From Silurus meridionalis (Eukaryota; Chordata; Actinopteri; Siluriformes; Siluridae), in assembly GCF_014805685.1 (NCBI RefSeq), contig NC_060909.1, forward strand, positions 5,581,292 to 5,645,291: a DNA stretch of 64,000 bases, written 5' to 3'. The notes under the pieces were generated by a model. That model searched no databases and was not told the DNA's origin. It saw nothing but the letters and a program-made list of their open reading frames with translations. Each line of letters begins with the position of its first letter. Position 1 is the first letter of the stretch. Both the position numbers and the translations under genes were made by a program. Positions 24,088-35,570 of this stretch are shown here, one piece after another.

Positions 24088-24570
24088 ATAATTAATTCAC
24101 TCGCTCTCTTTTCCTCTCTTTAACTGTGCCCTTATACTTTGTCACATTGCATTAGAATCACTCGGCGTGCTACGTGGCCCACAGTAATCACCGCCTGAGA
24201 CAAATATGCATGTACATTATTGGGAGTAACATTAGGCTGGTGGTTTGCATTCCAGGACACATTACTGTTGCTTATTTTGCATCTAAATGATAATGAGCAC
24301 TGGAATGATAACCTATATCATTTAGACTGAAATATGAATTTAAAACACTGTCTACCATTTACAGAGAGGGGGAAATGTGTTGTGATGATCACTCAGGTGT
24401 CTTCGGTATTCATTTAAAACGAATAAGGGGTGAAATATAAAAAAAGGAACACGAGCCGAGTTTTCTTGAAGCGGTAAAAGACCATTGTTGTCCTAATTAT
24501 GAGATGCCTGATGCATTATTTAGCAATCCTCCATACATTGGCAAGGCTGAGTATGAGCAAAATAATTTAT
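24088..24570. promoter_or_regulatory. Candidate conserved non-coding block
   Basis: Repeat-free block with TAATTAATT (24089-24097) and a TEAD-type CATTCC core (24248-24253). Both are short motifs with limited specificity. No coding signal. Confidence 0.25.
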
Positions 24571-25400
24571 GACAAGATCTCTTTTTTTTGCCCCTCACTT
24601 TAAATCAAACTTCAATAAATGTGCCACCTCTATCCATTTTACATGAGGCCGTGCAGAAAACAAGCCTGATTCAGGAGTGTGTTGTTTAAAATTCTTCCGA
24701 GGGTACAGGGTCAGAAAAACAAAACCATACCACACAAGAGGGAGAAACGTCACTGAGCACAGGCCACAGAAGATATAAGGCGCCCAAGGTTCACGGAATC
24801 AAAGGTGAAGAAGTTATAGATGTAAAAAGTAGTTCAGGTTTGTCCTTTGACTTGAGAGCAGAGGTGTAAGTGCTTATCATTTAGCAAAGACCTTTAGCCA
24901 AACATGAGCAATCAATTTAAAAGAAGAGTTCGTAAATCCCGGGCCTCAGTTAGCAAACTGGAAATGTATACCGGAAATCATTCACAAGAGCTTTTACATT
25001 AGAAACGTCAATAAAAATTCAATTGTCTTATAACTGGCAAATCAGACAATTTACCTGAGTTTATCAGGGTTACTGGGCTTGATATGGTTTATATATCAAG
25101 TTAATTAGTTTATTTATTTCAATTGCACACATGAATTTAAAGAAAACCCTGGGAAAGTGGGATATGTCATGCTACTGACTGGAAAGAAAGAAAATGTAAA
25201 CCAAATCTATACATTTCTTGGCATTAAATTCTTGCTTTGAATTGTAATTTTTTCCTGAAATCTGAAGCTTTATAGGAAAACATCATTCGATTGCATACAT
25301 ACTGATATATTTGCAATCAAAGTAAAATAATTTCTATCTAGCTTGTAAAACAGGCTTCACAAAATCATACATTTGAATTTCCAATCCCTACACAACAAGA
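24571..25400. other. AT-rich unique sequence
   Basis: Nothing recognised. Confidence 0.3.
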
Positions 25401-25547
25401 TCCCAACCCTGATCTTGGAGTGCTTTATGTCCTGCACATTCTGTGTTTTAATTTTTCCTGCTCTGTCACAGAGCAGAATATTTAGAATAAAGAAAAAAAA
25501 CCTACAGTGTGCAGGACAGTCAGGGCCTCTAGTATTAGGGTTGGGAA
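25401..25547. mobile_element. Palindromic MITE
   Basis: The left arm (TCCCAACCCTGATCTTGGAG, then TGTCCTGCAC) and the reverse complement of the right arm (TCCCAACCCTAATACTAGAG, then TGTCCTGCACAC) are nearly the same over about 38 bp, around a 65-70 bp centre. The arms resemble a common fish foldback element whose ends advertise 'CTGCAGGAC' and 'CCTGGAG' segments. Overlapping open frames on both strands are a consequence of the symmetry. Confidence 0.75.
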
Positions 25548-28435
25548 ACTGTGCCATACACTGAACATAAATCATTCAGCAACAGGTTTATGTGCATCTT
25601 CAACCTATCCGTGCTTAAAAATGATCTAAAACACTATATATTTACATGAAATGAGCCATTTTTAACATGGCATTTGAAACCCTAGAAAGAAGGGGAAAAG
25701 GCAATAAAAAATAGGCAAAGACCTCTGAGAGTTAAGACAAATAACCCTAGATATTCAATTAGGACAAAAGAAACAAAAGAATAGAAGAGTTAATGGGAGC
25801 TGATGCACTGTTGAGTGTTATTGCTAAAATTGAGCCCACTTTGCTTCTAGAAAGTGCTCACTGTTTAGTCATCATTTCATAATTTTCACCTGTGTAAGTG
25901 GATGGAGTTTTGAGGACGTCACTTAATTTGTCGTGAATGCACATCAATATTTGGATTATTGAGGTTTACCAATATGCGCACGTCATTATATTTCTTTTTC
26001 GAAGTTCTTGTATTTTTTTTTTTGCTTGCTTTGGCCTACGAGAAACATTTGCATGCCACGTTGTGAAAATATAAATCATGCAAACCAGGCCTGATGTTTG
26101 TATCACTTACACTTTTGAGGAGTAAGTATAGAAAGACCTGGCCTACTTAGCTAGCCTTCCTCTCAACACAGTGCCAAAGGACACCGAAGCATCGGTCTGA
26201 TCTGAGGCTATCCATCATTAAGTTTGTGTGGGCAAACATAGAAACCTAAAAGCAGAGCCGAGAGTCGACCCTGCACAGGAGAGGAGAGGCTGTAACCGAA
26301 TTTATATTATATTACACATTGAAATGTGACCCTGTAATGACATCACTGAAATTTAATCAAGCCCTTGATTCGGTATTACTTAAGTTGAACTAGTGTCCTT
26401 CCTCATGCGAAATTAGAAAATTGAATACGGTTGATGTTTTTGGTCGGAGACAACCGAAGATGCAGCCTGATTCAGAGTGGGACGTACTGTATATTTGGCA
26501 ACATGAAAAAGGATGTACTTTTATAGCAAAAGAAAACGAGGTTTACTTAAGCATTATTTATTCATATTTGTCTCTATTCAAACACGAGAGTCTTATATCA
26601 TACATCAACTAAGCTAATAAGCACGTTTAAAAGCCTTCGATGGGGTGAGGCGGGGTGTACGAGGGCTGTCGTTGAAGTTGTTGTGCTGTTGACACTGAGA
26701 GGGCTTTAAAGACGCTGACTCGGAGAATGACTGGCACATTCATAATTCCTCTATTATGTACTTGAGTGATCTGCTCCAGCACTGAAGTCAGAAACAACAC
26801 ACTCAACAGTCCTGGATGCTGCCACTGCTACTGTAACATCTTTTAATAGTGATACGATGCCTGGGCACGAGGCAAGATGAGAAAAAAGACGCATTTTAGC
26901 TTTTAGGATTAAGGCTATAGTCATCGCTTACTAAGTTTAACGCGGCTACGGCTACACGGCTACGGTTCTGACATGTGAGATACAAAAGTTAGATCGATAT
27001 CTGTTCTGCTGCCAATTGTTTTTTTGTTTTTTTTAAACATAAGCAGTGATTCTCTCCTGGCTCAAAAGATGCTTCCAGTTTGTAGTCACCTACTGTGACG
27101 GGCAAAAAAAAGAAAAACAAAAGAAAAAGTGAAAAACATCAGAGCCTGTTGAATCAGACAGCAACAAAATGAATATTCTTCACCTGTCTGCTTGTGTTGA
27201 CTCCTCTTGTTTAGATTTCACAGTGGGGGAAAACAAAAGAAAACCGCATATTTACTTTTAATTGAAAGGAAATTAAAGACGCATCCACATCCGCAAGTGA
27301 CAAAGGAGGATCAGAAGGCTCGCGAGCGATGATAGCTTTTGTTTAAAACAGATTTCATAAAGAAAACCTCCCACTGATAATGATAAAGCAGGGAGGGAAA
27401 AAAAGTCTTGGACATTTCTTCAAATACAATTACCTCTGCATCACCTGATTCAATCAAATAAATTTGCATTCTGTTTGCATCCAGTGTTCCGTGGCCCAGT
27501 AAACAAGACAGGGAGAATAAATCTGATGTGTTTTCATGGTTCTGCCTGCACCCCCACCCCCCCTCTCTGTTTGCTACATTTTATTTGGAATATTTGAATT
27601 CTCATGAATCTGTAAATACCTGTCATGTGCAGATGAAATTAAAATGCTTTTGGAGCAAGGAGCGTCCTCTCGTGATCAGACGAGAATGATGCCATGTTTG
27701 AAGGTGAATTTGTGAGTGTTTGTCAGAGATGTTGTCAGACTGAGCAGAGAACAGTGACTGACACCCAGCACAGGACGGGAGGTGAGATAATGTTCGACTT
27801 AAGTGCCAGGCTGCTGTCGGATCACACCTTACACCGAGTAGCCTTACAACTGCATCAAGACGCTGGAGTCAAACAAGACCGGATGCTTTTAATAAGAAGT
27901 AGAGATAGTTAGATTATCAGAGCAAATCGTGACATTAGTATAGAGCAGCAGATCCATAATAACCATCCACGCAGTTTGTCTAGGACGAAATCACATTATG
28001 AGACTGTTAAGAGTAAATCTGTAAGGAATAAAACATGCTGTTATAGGAAAACAATCCAGGCCAGGTAGTGGGATGGAGCCCATTAGAAGCCAGAGGTACT
28101 GTTACTACCACAAAGGATTCCTATTCCAATAAAACCACATCTTGATGTTATGCTTTACTTATACCACAGCAATTTTTTCAGCACATTATGATTTTAAACC
28201 ATTGATAATTACATTTTATATTGTGGAAACTTTGTGAAAAAAGGATTCTGTGGACACCTATGTGGTTGTTGATCTTTTTATTCCATGGGCATTAATACTG
28301 GGATAGGTCTTAAAACATCATCCACGCATTTTTAATGTCTATAGGAGATTGTCAAAAGAGCAACACTGTGGTCTTCAAAAGGCTCTGTGAAGTTTATCCT
28401 TAGACTAAGATCTTACATTCGAACCTAATGGAGAT
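25548..28435. other. Long unique stretch, no gene
   Basis: About 2.9 kb with no transposon ends, microsatellites or exon-like sequence recognised. It contains reverse octamers at 26047-26054 and 27462-27469, and a small tandem of CGGCTA(C) units at about 26942-26965. Some parts, such as 26620-26800 and 27420-27640, have the mixed composition of conserved non-coding sequence. Confidence 0.3.
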
Positions 28436-28606
28436 CTTTATGCATAGATGCATTGTCGTGCTGGAACAGGTCTATGCTTAGGTCCAGTGAATGGAAAATG
28501 TAATGCTGCAGTATAAAAAGATCTGGACAATTTTGTGGCACCAGTCTGAGAAAGGCTCACTTTGGAATGTCTGGTCAGGTGCACACAAATCTTTGTCCAT
28601 ATAATA
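28436..28606 (-). mobile_element. Terminal fragment of a Tc1-like element
   Basis: The end 'GGTCAGGTGCACACAAATC' followed by 'TTTGTCCATATAATAC' (28573-28606) is a diverged copy of the terminus 'GGTGTCCCAATACTTTTG' plus 'TCCATATAGTG' common in fish Tc1-like elements. Upstream, 'GCATTGTCGTGCTGGAACAG' is the reverse complement of the transposase segment around the second catalytic aspartate. Only the transposase 3' portion and one terminus remain. Confidence 0.7.
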
Positions 28607-28737
28607 CATAAACATTTGTTTTCTCACAGCCTTGCTTTATTAGAATAAAATAAGACAAAAGAAATGCAGTTTGCTAAATGCATCCATTCTGAATATATGT
28701 GTCAATGATTGTATTTATTATTAAATAATCACACATA

Positions 28738-28791
28738 CACAGATCAGGCACAACATTATGACCACCTACCTAATATTGCGCTGGTCCAGCA
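28738..28791. mobile_element. Terminus of a second Tc1/mariner family
   Basis: 'AGATCAGGCACAACATTATG' then 'ACCACCTACCTAATATTGCG' is close to the known fish terminus with core ATCAGGCATAACATTATGACC. Homology stops at about 28791, where a different element begins. Confidence 0.6.
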
Positions 28792-29524
28792 GAAAAACAC
28801 CCACACAGCATGCTGCTGCCACCACCATGCTTCACTGTTGGGATGGTTTTGGGCAGGTGTGCATTGCTCGATTTCCTTCAGGACATAATGTTTAGAATTG
28901 AGGCAAGACAGTTAAATCTTGGTTTTGTCAGAGCAGAAAATCTTGATCCTCACAGTTTGATGTGCTTATATGCAAACTCCAAGATTTGTATGTCTTTTGC
29001 GCTGAGGAGAGGCTTCTGTCTAGCCACTCTGCCATTAAGCCCAGATTGGTGGAGGGCGTCAGTGATGATTGACCTTCTAGAACTTTCTCTTATCTCCACA
29101 CAGCATCTCTAGAGCTCAGTCAGAATGACCATCAGGTTCTTGGCCACCACTCTTTCTAAGGCCCTTCTCCCTCAATTGCTCAGTTTCACCAAGGGACCAA
29201 ATCTTAGAAGAATCCTGGTTGTGCCAAACTTTCTGTAGCATTTCCCAGATCTGTACCTTGCAACAATCCTGTCTTTAACCTCATGGCCTGTTTTTTTGCT
29301 GGTTGTTTTTTGGATTTTAATCAATGTTTAGAAACATCTCAATAATGAGATTATGGAAACATTAAATTGGGAGGCTAATGTTCAAGCGTTGTTGGAAAGG
29401 GTCTGAAAACGTATGTAAATGTGATATAAATTTTTTTTTTATTTAAAAGATCACAGACATTTTTTTCTAAACTCAAATGAATTGTAGTATCAACCAGGTA
29501 CATTTTTTTGAGGGGGTCTGAATA
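28792..29524 (-). mobile_element. Truncated Tc1-like element, antisense transposase remnant
   Basis: Read on the minus strand, the outer end is at 29524 ('GTATTCAGACCCCC') and the sequence runs through a diverged Tc1-like transposase up to the glycine-box region near 28792-28845, the reverse complement of a CATGGTGGTGGCAGCAGC segment. The catalytic C-terminal half is missing; the element is cut where it meets the 28738-28791 fragment. Many stops break the frame. The plus-strand frame 28810-29112 is an antisense shadow of it. Confidence 0.7.
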
Positions 29525-29652
<128 letters not shown>

Positions 29653-29766
29653 GTTTTTGTTTAAATTGGTTAGCTGTTGGTCGGTCAAATTATTTACATC
29701 ATGGGGAACTAAAAGGACATTGAAGATGATTCACTGGCATCTGTCTTAACCAAAAAAAAAAATGTT

Positions 29767-29793
29767 TTGTTGTTGTTGTTGTTGTTGTTGTTG
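29767..29793. repeat. (GTT)n trinucleotide tract
   Basis: About 9 GTT units. Confidence 0.9.
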
Positions 29794-30127
29794 CTGAGGA
29801 TGATTTTGGAGAAAGGTGATACACTCATGCACACAATTACTAACCCTTACAAAATAAAAATTCAAATAAATAAAAAATAAAGAAATAAATATCAACAAAA
29901 TGTTCCAACAAGGTCAAAAATGATCAGATATTCCTTGCCTTTGTGTAAACATTGATCCCTAACAAGATATAGAAACATTCTCACACAAACAAACACCTAG
30001 AAAGGAGATGAGTCCATTATTTAATCCCCCATCTATCCATCTCCTTGCTCTTTCTCCACCCACTGTCTATGATAAGCCTCATCTTCACTCATCTTCATAC
30101 GCATCCATACTCAGAGGTGAGGAGGGT

Positions 30128-30128
<1 letters not shown>

Positions 30129-30166
<38 letters not shown>
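30129..30166. repeat. (GT)n microsatellite
   Basis: About 18 GT units. Confidence 0.95.
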
Positions 30167-30169
<3 letters not shown>

Positions 30170-30400
30170 CTAGCCGAGCTAAGCACTGCCAAGCATGATG
30201 AGGAACATGGCTGTCTCTAAATGATCATGCTCTGATCTCTCTATACCACAGGGGCACATCGCAATGATGAATAATACCATGAGGATAATGGATAAATGCA
30301 ATGGGGATGAGTGCTATATTCATGAATTTCTTGAATCTGAATGGAGGAAATATGAAAGAAAAAATTAATGGCGAGTTTTAATAGCAAGTCTATATCGTGG

Positions 30401-30401
<1 letters not shown>

Positions 30402-30465
<64 letters not shown>
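30402..30465. repeat. (CA)n microsatellite
   Basis: About 32 CA units. Confidence 0.96.
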
Positions 30466-30467
<2 letters not shown>

Positions 30468-30999
30468 TGTATCACCCTAGCTGTATAGTGACAAATAGCC
30501 TATACAGAAAGATCAGTGTAGGAGTGAGTGTATCTGATCTTGTATCTGTGTGTGGCCTGTGTTGCTGTATAAGCCGGCCAGCTGCTTCACATTCAGTGCC
30601 AAAGCATCGGAATGTTATGTCGCGTAAAGATTTCAGCCGCATCTATCCTCCAACCGCTCTATTAACATCGATTTATAAAAGGCTTCTCATACAGCTCCAG
30701 GCCTTTATTTCTCTCCAGCAAAGAAAGAAAGAAAAAAAAAACAGCTTTAACTTCATAACTGTAACAACTGAGCAATAAGAAAATAAAAGATTGCTTAAGC
30801 TTGAAGATAATTTTATTTGTGTGTTTTTTGGCTTTGTGTTTCTCGCCTTTCACCCTCTGTCCCGCTCACTTGTTGTTTGCCTTGTTTCCCTTGTCTTCCT
30901 TTTTACGTAAGAACTCGTGAATAATTACATATTCTGGTGAAAGTTAATGCTAAAGACATTGTTGGGTGGTAAATAGCTTTATACTTCCTGTATGAGAGC
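30466..30999. other. Unique sequence, no gene
   Basis: Nothing recognised apart from A-rich runs near 30720-30740. Confidence 0.3.
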
Positions 31000-31560
31000 A
31001 CAGAGAAAGTGGTAATGTGTGTATGGGGGGGTTACAGGACTCTTTAATGGCAGGCCTACCACTGTGTGGTGGCATAATAACTACAGAGACTATTTATTTT
31101 TAATTGATATGCCCTTTCTTAGTATGAAAAGACCAATTATTCCAAGCGCTGCATGCCTCTCATATGCACAGTATGCCATCGAAACAAAAGGAGCCCAGTG
31201 TAAAATGAGTGAGACAAGCCGTATTTCTGGCAGAATCCCTTTTTTTAATGTCAATTTTTATAACAAAGAGCAATAATTCTGGCATTAAAACTATTCTACG
31301 TGCCAGGGTAATATCAGATTTTGATGATTTTGCTAGATTGATAGGGTATTAAAGGCAATGATATGAGATAGTGTGCCAGTAAAAAAGAGAGAGACTTCAT
31401 GTTAAGTGCATATTACATTCATGGTGTGTTGCATAATTTGCTGTAAGAATATTTCTCATGGATTGTGCAAGGAGGAAGGAACTGTTAAAGTTTTGCTCGC
31501 AGAATAATAAGCAATGTAATCGCAATAAATGGCATTTCAAAAATGACCATTAGCTTCATA
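31000..31560. promoter_or_regulatory. Candidate conserved non-coding block
   Basis: Repeat-free block with a TTAATTGAT homeodomain-type core near 31098-31108. Open frame 31019-31276 resembles no known protein. Regulatory role is inferred from composition only. Confidence 0.25.
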
Positions 31561-31984
31561 AGTCTGATTGCTAACTACTGCTGTTATAGAGCAGAATCTA
31601 TTTCTCTAGGTCTCGTTCATTATATACAAAATATGGCTTTAATCTGTGGGATTCTTTCATTCCACGGAAAATATTTGACTTACACACTCAACAAATACGT
31701 TATTAGGATTATTTAAACATTGAATCATTCGTGGAATTGTCCACTCGATCGTTCACGTGATAGCAGCGCAATATGTCCAAAAATCAATCAGATACAGGTC
31801 AAGAGTGTCGGCTACGCATTAATCAAACATCAAAATGGAGCGGAAAATGTGATCCAAAATGTTATCCAAGTTACTTTGACCATAGCATGGATGTTCTAAA
31901 ATGTCCTAGGTTTGGCCAGGCTAATTCAAATTAACTAGTCTACCACAGTTGCCTTTACAAATACAGTGAGTAAAAAAGTCTCTC

Positions 31985-32260
31985 AGAGCACACAATATAC
32001 TGAAACTTTTGGTAAATGTGATACCACACCAGACTGAGTATAACCCACAAGCTCAACAAGACTACACAGAAAATGATCTCTTGTTCTTGCCTGTTCCTGG
32101 GTTAAGACTAAAACTGAGAGGGGATCGGACTTCATCAAGTGCTGCACCAAAACTGTGGAAAAGTCTCCCACCTCGGGTTATACATACTCACAAACTTTCT
32201 GATATTAAATGTAAGCTAAAAACTCATTTGTATTCTTTGGCTTTTGATGTATTGTAGAAA
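31985..32260 (+). pseudogene. C-terminal remnant of an L2/CR1-like LINE ORF2
   Basis: The plus frame ending with a stop at 32255-32257 contains RLKLRGDRTSSSAAPKLWKS, then LPPRVIHTHKLSDIKCKLKT and HLYSLAF. This is the order seen at the C-terminus of many fish L2/CR1/Rex-type reverse transcriptase ORFs ('GDR...APKLWNSLP...FKSQLKTHLF'). Only about 60 residues of similarity remain, so the copy is strongly 5' truncated. The following 100-170 bp may be its 3' UTR, but I see no clear tail. Confidence 0.75.
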
Positions 32261-32424
32261 TTAACAAATGTCCGGTGTTGTGATTTGTTCGTTGAATGTT
32301 GCTATAATTTATTATTGCACAGGACATTGGTCGCCTTCCAGATGTTTATACAGTATATCTAAGTTCAAAGTATATATATTTATACATATTTGCCAAAAAG
32401 TCCTATATACATTGTAACTTATAT

Positions 32425-32925
32425 ACTATATGGACAAAAGTATTGGGACACCTGACTTTCCCAGCCATACGTGGTTCTTTCCCAAACTGTTATCGCAAAG
32501 CTGACGGCATTCACTTGCATAGGGTGCCTTTGGATTCCGTAGCATGAAATGTTCCCTTCACTTGAACTAGGTGACCCAAACCTGCTCCAGCATGACAATC
32601 CCCCTGTGCACAAAGCAAACTTCATAAAGATATGCTTAGCCTGGGTTGGAGTGGAAGATCTCCTACTATAGAGCTCTGACCTCAACCCTATTGGACACCT
32701 TTGGGAGGAATTGGAATGCTGACTGCACCCCAGGCCCCCTCACCTCACCTACATTAGTACCTGACTTGTGTTCTGAATGAGCAAAATCTCCACTAGCACA
32801 CTCCAAAATCTAGTGAAACATCTTCCCAGAAGAATGGAGGGAATTATAAGAGCAAATTGGAACTAAATGTAGAAAGTGATGCCCAAAACACACATCCACA
32901 TATGCATACTTTTGTATACATGCAT
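32425..32925 (+). mobile_element. Internally deleted Tc1-like element
   Basis: The left end at 32425 reads ACTATATGGACAAAAGTATT then GGGACACCTG, the canonical terminus of a fish Tc1-like family. The body resumes at about 32555 in the transposase 3' region: CAGCATGACAATCC encodes the HDN of the second catalytic aspartate, and CTGACCTCAACCCTATTGG corresponds to the S-D-L-N-P-I motif with the catalytic Glu changed in the following codon. The first half of the gene is deleted. The right terminus is barely recognisable (about 32892-32922), next to a TA array. Dead copy, sibling of 52685-53126. Confidence 0.75.
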
Positions 32926-33003
<78 letters not shown>

Positions 33004-33051
33004 TTATTTATTTATATTATATTAATAAATATATTTATTTATTTATTTATT

Positions 33052-33147
<96 letters not shown>
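32926..33147. repeat. Compound microsatellite (TA)n-(TTTA)n-(GATA)n
   Basis: TA array at about 32928-32999, then TTTA-type units with a TA-rich break to 33052, then about 24 GATA units (33053-33147). It starts at the right end of the preceding Tc1 relic. Confidence 0.97.
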
Positions 33148-33479
33148 CATATATATGTAATGCTATATAATATATTAGAGGAAGGAAAAACAAAATCATT
33201 ATTCTGTTACCTCCCTCGGAAAATAAATTGTCTGTCATCATTAACTTTCCTCGCTGTAGCAGATGCTTATTTAAGCACTTTTTATTTATATAAGGTGAAA
33301 TAGAATGAAGCAGTGGGACATGAAAAAGTAATCAGTTGCTGTGACTTAACAAGAATCTGGTCCCATTAAATAAACTCTAAAGTCATCAGTGCAAAAACAG
33401 CAGCGCACATCAGCACTTTTCTAAAGGGCTTCATGAGGAGAGACATGTTTTGCTTCGAACAGACAAGATAATAGTGCAT

Positions 33480-33770
33480 TCGCGGCGACATCACCGGCGT
33501 TGAGACAATTAAATCCAATCGATGGATCTAAGGATGAGAAGGGAGAGCTGAACGTGGGCCGATCCCCTGTTCTCCTACCTCCTGGAGACACAAATGTCAG
33601 TTTTGAGCAGTTTGCAGACTCCCTGCTATGCTCTTGGCCCATGCCGAACCAAACTGGTTCCATCTTCTGGACTCTTGGCATTCCAACTCAAATGATGGCC
33701 ATTGATGTGTCACATGATGGCCCAATCTTCAGAACTACTCCCATCTCCATAATAATCTTTCACACGTTTT
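33480..33770. promoter_or_regulatory. Candidate conserved block with an open frame
   Basis: Repeat-free sequence of even composition. A plus frame is open from 33500 to 33859 (119 codons) and a minus frame from 33681 to 33421 (86 codons). The plus product is not low-complexity in its first 80 residues but resembles nothing I know, and no clear acceptor/donor pair frames it. A conserved non-coding element is as likely as an unrecognised exon. Confidence 0.25.
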
Positions 33771-35289
33771 TTTTTATCTTTCAATCACAGGCAAATGCTT
33801 GTTTCTGTTCTTATTTCTGCTTCAGCTTATCAGGGGTTAACGGTCTCTATCAGAATTAACCTTGAGCGCTTTTTCTCACAAACCAGGTCATGACCTCAGA
33901 GAAATCTCTGAGAGAAGGGGAATTCTCTGCTGTGGGATTAGTTTCTTAGTCACCTCGTTTCACTGAAGTATTAAGCATTAAAAAAAAAAAAAAAAAAAAA
34001 ACTGCGACCACACGAAAAAGCCAGAAGTGGAAAAGAAAGTGTTGCTGACGTAAAACCCCCAGAAAAAGTGCTTCCATTGTAAAAGCACAGGTATTATTTT
34101 AAGAAAAAGGTGTCACTTGGAAGCTGGTGGCACAGTGAGGAGTGACAGTGCTGCTAACCAGCTTTGGCAGAAGATGACAGGCACATTCCAAAGAAATAAA
34201 CACTCCACAGTGTGTCTCTGCTACTTAAAAATATCCTGTTTTGGATCAGTTCTAAAGCATTCCACAATTGGGCTGAAGGATGGAAAGAAAGGGGGCTTTT
34301 CATAATCCTGCATTCTTGCTATTACATTCTTTAAAAAAAAACTATTAGTATTTTACAAAATAAATTTCTTAGCCTTTGTGGATTTACTTGATACATCGTG
34401 CCGGTGGTAGCTACAGAAAACCTCGACGTGAAATCAGCTAATCCCTTCTAAACAGGATAAGTCGGACATGACTTCGTAAATGTTGAGGTAGGGGGGTTTG
34501 ATATAATGTCACCTATTCATAGCTTGGACTTGAAACACACTTCTACCTGCTTTATGACCTTTAGAAAGCTGAATCCCACTACAACAAGCAGTTTCCTTTC
34601 ATTTCTTTTTTTTTGTTTTGTTTTTTGGCCAAAACATCGAGATTGCACTAAGCAAAAAAGTATGTACCCTTTATTATCATCTTAATGAAAAAGAAAAGAT
34701 AGCGGTTATGCGGAAAGAGGTGGAACACGTGATACAAAGCAGGAGCAGGCAGTGAATCAAGTTTCACATTATCCCTTCTTTATAGCAGCACCAAAACTTT
34801 TTTTCTCCCACATACGCCATCTTTTGGCTTTTTTAGTAACTTATTCATGAAAGGTACAGTGAATTATACAGCATAAAACACTTTATGTCGAATATCGTAA
34901 ACACTCCGAGACCTGCCGACGTCTCCTCTCCTCGCCTACTTGGTTCATTATGTAGCATTATTTGGAAAAGGGGCAGAATATAAAGATATTCAGATCCAAA
35001 TGTCCTTCTCTCAGATATGAAAAGTCATCTTATCAAGGTGTATGGTGAAGGATGTATGGCCGTATCACAGTATTATGACTCTTCTGTCACACATAATATT
35101 CTTCATTTTTCATCGTTCTGGAAAGGCTAAAACCAGTCAACAGCCTCCCAGTCATCTTTCTTTATCTCGCTCTTTCTCTATCGCCATCTCGGTCTGTCTT
35201 TTCCTGCCCTTCGCTGATGGCTTTAATGGCCGAGTGGCTAACAAAGGAAGAAAGGCAGGGAGATGAAATATATTTTGACTGTTTTATGG
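33771..35289. other. Unique sequence with A homopolymer
   Basis: A run of about 22 A lies at 33980-34001. No gene or transposon recognised in the rest. Confidence 0.35.
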
Positions 35290-35570
35290 AAAAACAATCT
35301 GACACAAAGTAATATTCATCTCCAATGAATCCAATATTCTTTTTGGAATGATATTAGACGGTATCTATTATATCTTCCATTGTGTTCCCATCTGCCCTTT
35401 TCAGGATCTAAATTATGTGCATTAGTACGTAAATGGGCTAATGCCTGTCTGTATTTAGCAGGCTACATGCCGTGAATATATTCTCTGCTTCAAGAAGTAA
35501 TTGGTAATTACAGTGGTCATTTAGGCAATCACTGTCTCTCCCAGATTCATGTCATTCTTAAAAATAACTA
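35290..35570. promoter_or_regulatory. Candidate conserved block with paired homeodomain cores
   Basis: TAATTGGTAATTA at 35498-35510 holds two TAATT cores nine bases apart in a repeat-free block. It could bind homeodomain or paired-class proteins. Function is inferred. Confidence 0.3.
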
